From: Bactericera cockerelli
Lineage: Eukaryota; Arthropoda; Insecta; Hemiptera; Triozidae
Assembly: GCA_024516035.1 (NCBI GenBank)
Contig: JAMCCL010000113.1
Location: forward strand, 17,320 to 81,319
Length of the DNA: 64,000 nt
Direction of reading: 5' to 3'
Part shown: in pieces, positions 1 through 10,885 of the stretch
How the letters are laid out: each line of letters opens with the position of its first letter
Position numbering within the stretch: the stretch's first letter is position 1
Notes under the pieces: model-generated
Told to the model about the DNA's origin: nothing
The model's input: the letters and a program-made list of their open reading frames with translations, nothing else
Databases searched by the model: none
Made by a program: the position numbers and the translations under genes

Positions 1-720
1 CTCCAAAACGGCTGAACCGATTTTCTTCAAATTTGTTTTATATGGTAGAAAACCGTTTTTTATACATTCTAGATTCTACAAAAAATTCTGTATCGGCAAG
101 TCGTGGTTCTTATTTTTTGACTTTATTGTCCAAAATTTCGGATTTTCTTAACTATCAGAGTCAAATTATAATTAATTAAAAATAAAATATAAAAAGCCTG
201 TGTAAAACAATAATATGCATATATATACAAAATTTCATCAAAATCGGGTGTACCGTTCACGAGATATAAGCGTTTAAGTAAAAAGTTAGTGGTCAGGCGC
301 ATGGGCTTTTTCACCAAGAACCGCTAGTACGAATTCGATGAATTTAAAATGGGACCATCTACAGAATGTCTCCTAAATGTGTGCAAAATTTCATCAAAAT
401 CGGTCGAGTAGTTTCCGAGATTTGCGCGTTACAAGGAATCGTTTTAACAGACCGACAGAACGACAGACCGACAGACCGACAGACCGACAGACAGACACAA
501 AACCAAATTTGCTCAGGAGGTTATGAAACGTCCAGAAATCTGAAAAAAATTGAAATCGGAGCAAAAAAATATTTTTTTTTACAAAAAACGAACACAATAC
601 TTCCGATTTCTAATATTAGAAATTTCTCGGAAGTAATTGAAAGTTTTAGGTACCTATACCCGCATTCTCTCTCAGTAGGTAACTAATAAATCACTTGTCT
701 TTCCTTTGTGATTGCGACAG
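1..720. repeat. Repeat-derived intron sequence of the NAGA-like gene, with an ACAGACCG tract
   Basis: No exon is visible before the splice acceptor at 720. The stretch holds a dispersed repeat whose core, a 'gagatttgcgcgttacaagg' block followed by a run of (gacagacc)n units at about 450-495 and a 'gctcaggaggttatg' block, recurs at 55270-55405. The order of blocks is the same in both copies, so this is one repeat family. It is AT-rich and encodes nothing recognisable. It probably lies in an intron, because the exon starting at 721 is internal. Confidence 0.6.
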
Positions 721-3705
721 TTGATTATCGGTAACTTCGGGCTAACCTACGAGCAAAGCAAGCAGCAGATGGCAATCTGGGCTATCCTGGCCGCTCCACT
801 TATCATGTCCAATAATCTGGAAGACATCAAGCCAGAGTTCAAGGCTATCCTGCAGAACGAAGGAATCCTGAAAATAAACCAGGACCCTCTTGGAATTCAA
901 GGACGACGGATCTATGTGGTAGGAACAGCTGTAGTACTTATTTTTAAAGTTGTCATATTTGTGTTAATCACTTTCGTGATATCATAAGTACTCAAACTCG
1001 CTTAATTCACTAAATCTTTGCTGAAACCGGGACTCGAACCACCGATCTCCATGTTACAAGTCCGCTGCCTTATCGATCAAGCTACTAAGGTCGGTGTAGT
1101 ACTTATTTCTAACGTGTAATTTTTGAAAATTATCATATTTATGTAAATCATGATGATGTGATGTCACAATTGCTCAAACTCGCTCTACTAAATCTTTGCT
1201 GAACTTGGGACTCGAACCAACCCACGCGCGACGTCAGGGTGCGAGTATTGATTGGGCTACTGAGGTCTGTTTCGTGTGATTTTTATTACATTCTATAATG
1301 GTTCATATGGTCTCTGAATCATAGATAAAGTGAATTTAACCCTTAACCCGAAACATGATTTTTTTTGTACATAATCCGAAACACCGGTCTGAGAGACCGC
1401 TATCTTATATTTTACCGAGTTTAACACACATAAAATTACCTAAAGGCGAAAAAAATGTTATTATAATTTATGTGAACAAAATGTCTTTGTTTTGATAAAC
1501 TGTAGCGGTCTGTGAGACCGGTGTTTCAGGTTAAGGGTTAAAAAAATAAAATAAAAATAGCAGATTTTTTTATTTTAATGAACAAAACTCGAGAAAAATA
1601 AATTCATAAGAACGATAATGGGTCGTGGTGCACTTGAGCTTCACAAGGGGCGAAATTAATAGACAGATTCTATATCTCAAGTCTTTGCTAAGCGTTGGTT
1701 TTACCTATCTTACACAGTACACAATCCGTGACTTAGCACCACAGAGGTATTACAAAAACGTCTATTAATTCCGCCCTAAGAGTTCAATGCTGTCTGTAGG
1801 AGACCTAAACAACTGACATCAACGTGTTTTTCCAGGAGAAGAACATCGAGATTTGGACCCGCCCCATCACTCCCAAAGAGGGAGACCAGTACAGCTATGC
1901 AGTGGCTTTTATAAGCAAACGAACAGATGGTAGAGCATACCCCTACAATGTCACCCTATCTAATATTGGACTCAAGCATGTGTATGGATACAAATTTGAG
2001 GTGAGCATAAAAGTTATTTGAAGATTTTATACGCGCGTGAGTGGGGTACCAGCCTTTGGATACCTATTGGGTCACTCTAGCTGAGAAGGGGAGGGAATTG
2101 TACTCTTATGTCCGAAAATCTATAGACATTTTACTGAATTACCTAATAATGTAAAAATAAAGGACAAACACAATTATGTACTAAGTATTTAACAAACATA
2201 AGAAAAAAAAAATATTTTTTCTTTTCAATAAATTGGTTTGAGAAAGGGAAAAGCTTCTGCCAAAGAGTGTGAGACTCAGACCGATCGCCCAGTATCCATG
2301 GCTGCCTACAATGTCCGAGGCTCCTTATCAATGCTAAACCATACTACAGGGTGGGCCAAGAATTCGTTAACATTTAAATGTAACTTACCGCGAAAACTAT
2401 TGCCGCGCGGTTCTTAGCACCGATGCTACTGGAATTTGCTGGCTATAATCGTAACACATGGTTTCAACAAGATGGAGCCACGTGTCACACATCGAACGAG
2501 TCCTTGCCGGTGGTCAAAGACATGTTTCCGGAAAAGCTGATATCCAGACGTGGTGACATCCCATGGCCACCCAGAAGTCCAGATCTATCCCCAGCAGACT
2601 TCTTTTTATGGGGTTATTTAAAGAGTCGTGTCTACATTGATAAACCGAATACACTGCGTCAACTTAAAGAAAAAAATCATCGAAGAGATGTCGGCGATCT
2701 CGCGGTCTCTTTGCAGAAGAGTATTTGAAAACTTCAGGACTCGCTTAGATGAGTGCAAAAACCGAAACGGTGGTCATTTAGACGAAATAATTTAAAAAAA
2801 TAAACTAATTAGCTTTCTCGTAAATAAACGATTTCTAAAATATGTTAAATGGTTTTTTTTTATACGATTTTTTCAAATGTTAACTAATTCATGGCCCACC
2901 CTGTATAAAAACTGTGGGAATGTTAAAAAAACACTCCATAATTAGGTAGGTAAGTAAGTTAGTTATTTTGCATTCAATCATTGTTGATACATTTTTGCAT
3001 TTCAGGATTTATTTGCTGATGAATTGTCTAATGCAACTAGAGTAAGAATTGGAGATGTGAGAAACAAAATTGTTTTGCCCAGGAACTCCATCAAAGTTCA
3101 TATTAATCCTTCAGGTTAGTGGTAATTTGCAATTAGCTGTCTATATATAAAAAAAAAACTTTGCAAAAATAAGAAGAAAAAATTACACTTTTAAACAAAA
3201 GGTCAAAGAAGGTTTCTCTAGGAACAAATTCACGAAAATGGTGCAGTATAATGGTCTCATTCTTTACAGGCAACAGGTTAGTGACCTACATAAGTTAATC
3301 AAATGAATGATTAAAATAAAATAAAAATAAAATCAAGGGTATTAGGTCCTCCTACAGTTATAGTAATTGTTACCTATGATTATTATTATTTATTTATTTG
3401 CTAAATTTTAAAAAAAGTAATAATTACTAAAATGTCTTAGATCTTCTAGGTCAAGAACATACATTTTTTATACCTGTCTCCAAAATGTAATTTGTTGCTA
3501 AAAAGGGTAGAACAGAAAGCTGCAAGTATAACTTCCAAACTAAGCATACCAATTAATAATTACAGTTTGATTGTTGATTAAACTACTGATTTAAAAACTT
3601 TCAGGTGCTGTCTTTCTCAAAGCTACAGTTGTTGAAGAAGAGGAAGTGGGAGGAAAGACTTTGGATTGTGTAGATGACCTGACATGTGAATTTCGGATCA
3701 ATTAG
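721..3705 (+). CDS. Alpha-N-acetylgalactosaminidase / alpha-galactosidase-like (GH27), C-terminal half, 4 exons
   Basis: Lysosomal glycosidase that removes terminal alpha-GalNAc or alpha-Gal from glycoconjugates. Exons 721-918, 1836-2000, 3006-3114 and 3605-3705 (stop TAG) have AG acceptors, GT donors and compatible phases (0, 0, 1). The first exon reads [12 protein letters not shown], then [11 protein letters not shown] and [11 protein letters not shown], the usual end of the GH27 barrel after the catalytic acids. The other exons form the C-terminal beta domain with [16 protein letters not shown] and NAT sequons and a Cys pair near the C-terminus (CVDDLTC). About 191 residues are visible of some 400-430 usual in the family; the catalytic aspartates lie upstream of the window. 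Intron 1 carries SINEs and two MITEs, intron 2 a mariner relic. NAGA is preferred to GLA because of the QGRRI and INPSGAV stretches, but the substrate cannot be fixed. A poly(A) signal lies at 4002. Confidence 0.88.
1016..1275 (-). repeat. Two tRNA-derived SINE heads (minus strand) in intron 1
   Basis: Read on the minus strand, about 1016-1096 gives a tRNA-like A box (TAGCTTGATCGATAAGGCA) and B box (GGTTCGAGTCCC) ahead of 'gctgaaac'. A diverged second copy lies at about 1190-1275, followed by the same 'agtacttatttctaa'-type flank. These look like two copies of one SINE family; they do not fold as clean tRNA genes. Confidence 0.55.
1336..1541. mobile_element. piggyBac-type MITE flanked by TTAA
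   Basis: Begins TTAACCCTTAACC and ends GGTTAAGGGTTAA, so TTAA target duplications flank inverted ends. Just inside are the inverted blocks ACACCGGTCTGAGAGACCGC and GCGGTCTGTGAGACCGGTGT. No coding capacity in 206 bp. It lies in intron 1 of the NAGA-like gene. Confidence 0.72.
1648..1777 (+). mobile_element. MITE family with GGGCGnAATTAATAGAC ends, copy 1
   Basis: A 130-bp element with terminal inverted sequences 'gggcgaaattaatagac' and 'gtctattaattccgccc'. Two further copies are at 10755-10885 (same strand) and 11795-11905 (opposite strand). They share the internal 'ccctatcttacacagtac-caatccgtgacttag' region with small differences. Confidence 0.7.
2345..2905 (+). mobile_element. Mariner-family element, internally deleted, with transposase C-terminal remnant
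   Basis: Ends TACAGGGTGGGCCA and TGGCCCACCCTGTA are near-perfect inverted repeats of about 30 bp that begin at TA, as in Tc1/mariner insertions. Between them, 2423-2728 encodes the C-terminal part of a mariner-type transposase: [11 protein letters not shown] (second catalytic Asp region) and [19 protein letters not shown] (third catalytic Asp). The N-terminal DNA-binding half and the first catalytic residue are missing; at 561 bp it is far shorter than the roughly 1.3 kb of an intact element. It sits in intron 2 of the NAGA-like gene and is dead on its own. Confidence 0.88.
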
Positions 3706-4001
3706 TATTATTGAAAAGTTGTAAAATTGATGTTAAATTAATTTTCCACTGTCTACCCTTTGGAACCATTTGTCAAAAGAGAAATCAAGGGATAGCTTTT
3801 AATTAAGAGTTCCAAGATTAAATTTAGAGAGTATGGGAAGATTAGATCAGCTTTTAAATTTTCTTAGTGTAAACTATCTTAGTAAATAATTACAGCCCCC
3901 CACAAATATTTTTACTCTTCAATTGTAGCTACCTATGTATCTCATGTATCAAAGCTTATGTAGGTACTTGATATATTTCAAATGCATGTGTAAAATATTA
4001 A

Positions 4002-4007
4002 AATAAA
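4002..4007 (+). terminator. Poly(A) signal AATAAA for the NAGA-like gene
   Basis: AATAAA lies about 300 bases after the stop codon at 3705. It is the first good hexamer found in that 3' region. The facing frataxin signal is at 4184-4189, so the two 3' ends converge within about 200 bases. Confidence 0.5.
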
Positions 4008-4183
4008 AAGGAAAGCCACCTACTTCAGAAATGAACTATTATTTTCTCATTTGGACAACTTAAGGCAGTTTTATTGAGCCTGAAATTACTGTGTCTTAGC
4101 TTAGCTTTTTTTGATACAATTATCTTTAATAGGTAGTTAAATAGGTCTGGAGGAGAATTTTTTTATATATACAAATTAACATC

Positions 4184-4189
4184 TTTATT
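4184..4189 (-). terminator. Poly(A) signal for the frataxin gene (minus strand)
   Basis: TTTATT on the plus strand is AATAAA on the minus strand, about 190 bases after the frataxin stop at 4380. Spacing is typical for a 3' UTR. Confidence 0.5.
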
Positions 4190-4379
4190 CTCATGTGACA
4201 AAAAGTTTCTGATCAAAAGTACTGGTGTGATCTTAGATTGCTTTAAAGGAGTCAATAGTCAATTATTGTAACATGAATAATAGCTCAACTATCCATCCAC
4301 ACAACATTAAAAAAATCTAACAAAAACTTGGTATAGTCTGAGTGAGTTCATCATAAAGCCTAGTGTTTCTAAGCTTTTC

Positions 4380-5900
4380 TCAACTATGCTTGCCTGAATG
4401 AGAGCAGTTAGAATGGAAGTCTACTTTAGTTTGAACAATGTTGACTATTTCTTCTTGGAGAAGATCATGTAATGACCTGTTGTCATGTCTATAGATCCAG
4501 GCATTGCTATTTGGGTCATAATCATATCTCTTTGGACCACTTGACGGGGAGCTAAGCCAGATCTGTTTGTTGGGTGATTGCCTATTTATGACATATGTAC
4601 CATGAGGATCACCAAAGCTAACTGTGAGAACTCCATCCTGAAAAAAATGACAAAGATAAATTTAGATTTGTTCATCTTAAATACAAAAACATTTAAGAAG
4701 TCACCATGGCAGAGTGAGTTAGCGCGCTAGGCATTGCACACAAGGTGACCTGGGTTTGATCCCCAGTGGGGCAGGATTTTTTCTGCTCTGTACTTGGATG
4801 CCACTCATACCTCGTGAGGAAAAATGAGTAGTTACTTGTATGAGTAACGACCAGTGGCAGCATTACCAGAGCAAAAAGAAAATAATGTAATAGAATAATT
4901 CGAAAAGTACAGGAGGCTCTTAGTAATGCTGCGCTACCCACAAAAATTGTGAACAGGCCTTGTGCTTCACCACAAATAAAACCATATATACAAAGACATT
5001 AGGATTTAAACAAAAAAAAAAAAATACTAAATTTTAACTATATATTATTATCTTACAATATGGTTTACACTAATTACAGGATAGCAATGAAGAAGAAATC
5101 AGGTTGTCCTGATTAGCAAGATAACAGAGGCACTAATTAGCTGTTTATAAATTTAGTTTACCTGCATCATGGGTAGGTAAGGTACCTATACTTACTCCAT
5201 ATGTAATATCAGTGTTGACCAAGTGTGTATTCTCTTCTATAACAACATCAAAATAGTCAGTTAGAGATTCCAGAGTTTCATTGCAAATAATTTCATATTC
5301 TGGAACAGAGATAGTGCTGAAAAAAAAAAAACAGTGATTTATCCAGACAGTTCAGGAAAAATTGATCTGGAATAAAATATAGCTTTTCAATTGGGTTGTG
5401 TTTTCATGAACCAGATGAAATTTATATAACACGAAAGTCCTGTACATGAAATGGTCCAGAAGATGTTTCACATGGGGACTATCAGCACAGAGTATAATAC
5501 TCCATTGGTACACCAAAGATACTCAGTATTGAGCCATCTCAATCATTCAAGAGTTAAGATAATAATAAATCATTATTTAACCAAATCAAAACTTTTGATT
5601 TTTCAAGTTAAAATCGGCTGGAATTCTTCATCAACACTAAACACTGTAAGAGATTTTTCCATTGATAAGCCTGATTTTGAGACACAAATAACAGACTTAC
5701 CCTGATGCAGAGGTACTGAATTTTTTACAGAAAATTCTATTACTGTCAAACACCTTGATGTGTTTTGTAATCACTGGATATGTGTAGTTAGATTCATCAC
5801 TTTTGAATACATTAAGAGCACAAATACTCCTTGAGAAAGAATGCCATTTTAACAGCCTCAGAAATTTATCCACTTTGTAAAGCACTCTGCTACACAACAT
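4380..5900 (-). CDS. FXN: Frataxin, mitochondrial iron-sulfur cluster assembly protein, 3 exons, 192 aa
   Basis: Frataxin acts in the mitochondrial matrix with the cysteine desulfurase-scaffold complex during Fe-S cluster synthesis. Exons on the minus strand: 5701-5900 (start ATG at 5900), 5196-5316, 4380-4637 (stop TGA). All junctions are GT-AG and phases agree (2, 0), giving 192 residues, a usual length. Residues 1 to about 66 are basic, with few acidic residues early on (MLCSRVLYKVDKFLRLLKWH...), fitting a mitochondrial presequence. Exon 2 gives the acidic first helix (ETLESLTDYFD, EEN) used in iron and partner binding. Exon 3 gives DGVLTVSFGD, YVINRQSPNKQIWLSSPSSG and PKRYDYD, the conserved beta-sheet core of the family. 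The N-terminal exon is less conserved, so the exact start is inferred from being the first in-frame ATG. Intron 2 contains a SINE. It is tail to tail with the NAGA-like gene. Confidence 0.93.
4699..4972 (+). repeat. tRNA-derived SINE (family with 'gttagcgcgctaggcattgc' head)
   Basis: Starts with a tRNA-like head, A box 'gagttagcgcgctaggcat' and B box 'ggtttgatccccag', then 'ctgctctgtacttggatg' and a tail ending near 'gtgcttcacc'. Copies with the same head occur at 10512-10640 and 42718-42960. It lies in intron 2 of frataxin, antisense to the gene. Confidence 0.72.
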
Positions 5901-6104
5901 TGCTATTAGGTTGTTTTCTTGGGATTAAAATTTATAATCTAAGTTGCATTTCCTTATCAGTGTGATTCTTATCTCTATATGACATGAAATTGCACAGAGA
6001 AAAGTTTTTGTTTGTTGATGTCAGATAAATATTAAAATCAGTCACTATAAGAAGGAAGACACTCTTTAATGATTAATCAATGAACTATGTAAAATGTCAT
6101 CTAA

Positions 6105-6361
6105 TCTCTATATATAAAACAGAAAAAAGGACTACCTACCTACCTACCTATGTTTGTTTGTTTGTTTGTTTGTCCGGAGTTGTTTAGCCAAAACGGTAAG
6201 AGATAGCGAAAAATGTCTCAGAATTGACCCCCCCCAAAACCATTATCGCTTTGTCCAGAAAAATTATAAAAAGTTCAAAAAAGCATTGCTGTCCAGCAGT
6301 ACGGCCATGCCTTAGTAAATTTGAAATTTAGTCCCGTTGCAAAGCACGGGCAAACGGCTAG
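6105..6361 (+). mobile_element. Helitron-like non-autonomous element
   Basis: Starts TCTCTATATATAAAA after an A and ends with the hairpin CCCGTTGCAAAGCACGGG, a short spacer, then CTAG followed by T. A TC start, a 3' stem-loop and CTRR at the end between host A and T are Helitron features. It contains a (ctac)n/(tttg)n microsatellite. The same 3' end recurs at 46230-46341 and, inverted, near 62660-62770. No Rep/helicase is encoded. Confidence 0.68.
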
Positions 6362-7077
6362 TTATTCATAAAACTTGAATTTCATCCTCCTTTATTTTTT
6401 ATCAGATAAACAGAATGACAGATAACATGAAATTTAAAATTTACATTTTTTAAAAGTCCCGCTCAGAAGATGAATACTTATAGCCGATTTTATCATCCAA
6501 GATTCACCCCAGATTCACTCGAACTCCGAATTGGCTCGACGAATCGGGTTTTATCATCTCCAATCTCTGATTCGCAGGTGATTCGGAGCACTCAATTTGA
6601 GGAAGTAACCTTGATTCACGAATCAGTGATTCGAGGACCGATTGGCTTCCCAAAGAGAAAAAAATATTGAAAATACTATAGAATTTCTTCTTTGGAATTT
6701 TTAAATCGTAAACAAAGATAAAATGTTTATCTTTTTCAAAATTCAAATACTTCGATACCTTTTTGCCAAAATGTGAATTGCGCCAAAATCAAATTTTTCA
6801 GGAGAGAGGTTTGAAAAAATAAAAAGTTGTTTTTTTCGAAAAAAGTTTCATTACTCAGTTGTCCTACGTACGATTTATACCAAATTTGGAAATAATACTT
6901 GAAACTGTTTGCTTTAAATATTCCTGATAATTTTAACTGCGAAATGCCTTTAGTTATTGAGATAGTGTCGCTTTTCACAATTGAGAGATTGAAAAAGAAT
7001 TCGCCAAAAAGTGAAAAACTCCATCTTTCTTTGTTTAGGTATTAGCCAAAAAGTGAATTGTCCACTCTTGTTCTTCA

Positions 7078-7250
7078 GCCTACTAACCAGAATGTGAAAA
7101 ACGCCCGATTTTTCGGGTTTTAAGTAAAGTTGGTTTAGCCAAAATGTGAAAAATCCACTCCTAAAACTCTGCCTGCTAAACCAGAATGTGAAAAACGCCC
7201 GATTTTTTGGGTTTTAAGTAAAAGTGGTTTACGTAAAATGTGAAAAGTGC
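7078..7250 (+). repeat. Imperfect direct repeat, about 107-bp period
   Basis: The string 'aaccagaatgtgaaaaacgcccgatttttcgggttttaagtaaa' with a following 'ttggtttagccaaaatgtgaaaa' occurs at about 7086 and again at about 7183 with a few changes. It lies inside the larger inverted structure. Confidence 0.6.
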
Positions 7251-8200
7251 CATATGAATACAATAAATTTGTGAAAAGCGACATATAAGAAGAATAAATA
7301 GTGCATAATTTGTGCGTATAGTAACTGTACTAATGATTATTATTAAAGAACGCGATGGCGTTCCGCAACGCCAAGTCAAAAATTAAGAAGAGCGCACCAA
7401 GAGATATTATACGTCACAGCACAAAGGCCAATATCACTCCTCTGTATCGGAATAACTAACTACAAAGGATGAATGAAAACTAAAACACTACAAAGGATGA
7501 ATTATTTACTGAAAAGAAGCAAGCTTTCGAATAATGAAGATTAATAAGAGAATCACCAAAAACGCTTGACTTAAACCGTTGATAATCAATGGTGAAAAAA
7601 ACCATTTTTCACTTTCTGCTGCTTGATGTTCTTATTCGATCTTGACCGGGCTACAGCCTAAACCACTGGGCCAATTTTGATGTATGAATTTGATCTTGTT
7701 TTTCTCGTCTTTGGTGGCAGATGTGCCTTTGAGTACTTATATAGCCCCAAAATGGGCACTTCAGCCCCATAATTCTAAAAAACCCACTAATTGATGTAAA
7801 AATATTAATAGAAATTTTATATTTTCCAGAGAACTTTACAGATATTGACGATTGAGGTGCAATTTTAATTATAATGAAAAATAAAATTGATCAATGAGTA
7901 AAATCATACATAAAAGCAGACCGACAGACATAGTTCTTTGATGTATATAAATTTATGAGTCGCCCTTTTATTCTTAGTCAAGCACATACATCATTAAGTA
8001 CAAAAAAACATATAAACAGACAGACAGACCTACGGATAAACAAAAGACGGACATACAGGCAGACATAATTATTTGATGGATATAACCTTATGAGGTGTTA
8101 TTTTAATTGTAAAGTGAAGCATATTTATCACTGAGTAGACATACACATAGACAAACAGACAGACATACAAACATACTTAGGTTCAGACATATGAACAGAC

Positions 8201-8398
8201 CAGGCGCGGCTGGTGCTAAGGAGCTGCGGAGCTCCAGCACCCCCAGACGAAAAATAAAAAAGAGAGGATTTTCTCAAGTCGTACACAATACACAATAAAA
8301 ATTATCACACATTTCTAGAAAAATTAATGCATAACTATTATAAATTCTTTAGTCCGGTATGCAGTACCCCCAAAACATTTCCCCACCGGCCGCGCCTA
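8201..8398. mobile_element. hAT-type MITE with 8-bp target duplication
   Basis: Inverted ends CAGGCGCGGCTGGTG and CACCGGCCGCGCCTA. The 8 bases GAACAGAC flank it perfectly at 8193-8200 and 8399-8406, as for hAT transposases. Length 198 bp, no coding capacity. It inserted into an ACAGAC-rich array. Confidence 0.8.
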
Positions 8399-8590
8399 GA
8401 ACAGACACATACCTGTACGTATACGTACAGACATACAGGCAGACATTTAGATAGACATACCTGTACGAACAGACTAAAATACTTTTACGTACATCGTAGG
8501 GCGATAATGCACTGGTGTGATTGTGTGTGTATGCATTTAAAGAAGACACCTTTCTTGTCAGAAGGTGCCTGGGGGGTCCATTTCGCCAGC

Positions 8591-8797
8591 ACCACCACCT
8601 TTAAAATGTAATGTTTTTTTTACATGGCTAATTTGTGCTTATTTTGTGCTAATTTGTGCTTCAAACCCCGAATTTTGTGCGTCAACGATAAGGGCGCTAC
8701 GCCCATTTCAATTTGGTGGTGCTGGGGAAACGGTAGAACCACCACCTTCGAAACGTAATGTTTTTTTTACATGGCTAATTTGTGCTTATTTTCTGGG
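8591..8797 (+). repeat. Direct repeat, 148-bp period
   Basis: 'accaccacctt...gtaatgttttttttacatggctaatttgtgcttatttt' starts at 8591 and again at 8739 with four or five changes. A shorter 'gctaatttgtgctt' is repeated in between. No coding role is apparent. Confidence 0.65.
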
Positions 8798-9090
8798 GGT
8801 ATTTCTAATACAAACTTCAAATATTTTATCCTAAATGTCTCTATATTATTTCCTTTTGAAAACATACAAAAACGTGTGAAAATACTAACTACTTGATTAC
8901 TACTAACTTATCTCTATAAGATAGCTCTAAGTGTAAGTCGAGTAGATAATAAACGATAGTACATGAGAGGATAGTAAACATGAAGCGGAGCCCAAACATT
9001 ATTTCAGAATATTTTTGGGCTGATGACTGGGCGGGTAATTTTTATATTGTGAAGGGGTATTTTTTTAGGGATTATTACTTTTTCATACAG

Positions 9091-9648
9091 GATCCGCCAG
9101 AAAAAAGGAGCCTCTCGAAATATCTAGAGAACGGATTATTATTTTTTTTTTTAATGCTAAAAAAAACCTGTACCATTTTATCGAGGGGAAACCTTATCTA
9201 TTAGGTTCTGATTTTTTTTTTTATCATTACCAGGGGTGGCCCCAAGGGAGTCAACTTTGGAATCTTAAATGAAATATCCCTGTTTGAAATACATTTTTGA
9301 AAAGAAGATGACATTAAAATTATTTTAAGACAAGTTTGAGATTTTTAATCATAACAGGGTCGGAGATATCGTACATTTCATTTCACATCAGGTTTCAGTA
9401 ATTTTTTTATAAGAAATAAGTTGTATTTTTTAATGTAAACTACTTTTTGGAAATGTCTTACAAATATGGTGGTTCCTTTTCAGATTCCAAAGTTGACACC
9501 CCTGGGGCCGCCCCTGGTAATGATAAAAAACCAATACCTAGTAGAAAAGGATCCCCTGCTATAGAATGGTACACGTGTTTTAGCATTTTTTAAAAAAATT
9601 ATCCGTTCTCTAGATATTCTGAGTGGCTCCTTTTTTTGGCGGGCCCTA
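9091..9648. repeat. Palindromic foldback element of about 560 bp
   Basis: The left arm 9091-9255 ('gatccgccagaaaaaaggagcc', 'ctagagaacggat', 'taccaggggtggcccc', 'caactttggaatct') is mirrored at about 9480-9648 with scattered changes. The spacer of about 225 bp is AT-rich. This is a MITE or foldback element; no target duplication was found. Confidence 0.65.
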
Positions 9649-10511
9649 TTATATTAATGAATACAGAAAATTCATCATTTGTTATTGCGGCGGAAATTGA
9701 ATCCGGTCATAGATAGTTTGAAACCCTGAATCGAATGGAAGATATTTTAGCCGCACTAACGTATATAGCACTTTGAAAATCCTGTTGTTTTGTTTTTTAA
9801 TAACAACCCTTTAATGTTTAAATAGTAATGAGAACATCTGAAAAGAAAAACTAGGAAGAAAGGCTAATACTTAGACAAAGAAAGATGGCGTTTTCCACTT
9901 TTTGGCGAATTCTTTTTCAACCTCTCAATTGTGAAAAGCGACACTGAAATAAAGCGAAAATTGAAATTTTGGATATTTCACATTTTGGCAAAAAGGTATC
10001 GATATATTATCGGATTTTTCACATTCTCGTATAATGTAAAAGAAAAAAACAAAAACTTTTCACGTTTTAGCTGGATAAATCTCAAATTTTGACCAAAAAA
10101 ATGAAAACTTAAAATTAAAACTATACTAGATAGAAACTTGGCCGTGAGTTCATCCGAAAGAGCTTTTAAAACTGAATAAGAATCTGAAATAAAACGAAAA
10201 TTGAAATTTTGGATAATTCACATTTTGGCAAAAAGGTATCGACTTGTTTATCTTCATGACATCTTTATTTTTTTGCCCATTATTTAAATTATCCTTGTCC
10301 TTGTTCTTCATAAACCTGTCATCTTATCCTGATGTGCTAAGTTTATAAAAGTTTTGTAATAAAGACTGAAATAAATTTGAATTATTCCTAAAAAAATACT
10401 TGAAAATTTTTCAAACTGGCCATTATCACGCGATTGCTATTAAAATTAATTAATTAATACTTATTTTTGTGATATTACATCTTAACCAAAAGGCCGAGAA
10501 GCGATTTGTTA

Positions 10512-10640
10512 GTAGTCACCGTTGCCCAATGATTTAGCGCTAGGCATTGCACGCATGGTGACCTTGGTTCGATCCCCAGCGGGGCAGGAATTTTTCTGCT
10601 CTGTGCTTCACCTGTGCTTTTTCTGCTTGTGCTTCACCAC
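10512..10640 (+). repeat. tRNA-derived SINE fragment
   Basis: Same head as the SINE at 4699 ('gcgctaggcattgcacgcatggtgacc', B box 'ggttcgatcccca', 'ggggcagg'), 5' part only, ending near 'cttcaccaca'. Confidence 0.65.
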
Positions 10641-10754
10641 AATTTGAATTTTTAAGTCTATATGATATTTCCTGAAAACGAGCTAATCCCAGGAAGATAA
10701 AAGCTCATTCGGGAACATTCTGAATTTGTCCGAATCTCAGTTCCTACAAGATTT

Positions 10755-10885
10755 AGGGCGTAATTAATAGACAACATCAATAACTTAAGTCGTTGGTAAG
10801 TGTCGGTTTTCCCTATCTTACACAGTACGCAATCCGTGACTTAGCGCCACAGAGGTATTACAAAAACGTCTATTAATTCCGCCCT
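10755..10885 (+). mobile_element. MITE family with GGGCGnAATTAATAGAC ends, copy 2
   Basis: Ends 'agggcgtaattaatagac' and 'gtctattaattccgccct'. Nearly the same length and interior as the copy at 1648-1777. Confidence 0.72.

Noticed and set aside
6736..6978. 80-codon minus-strand frame in the repeat nest
   Set aside because: It falls in an inverted repeat block also present at 9870-10245 where the frame is not kept.
7915..8170. CRISPR-like array from repeated ACAGAC units
   Set aside because: Units are irregular and blend into flanking microsatellite; there are no uniform spacers and the genome is eukaryotic.
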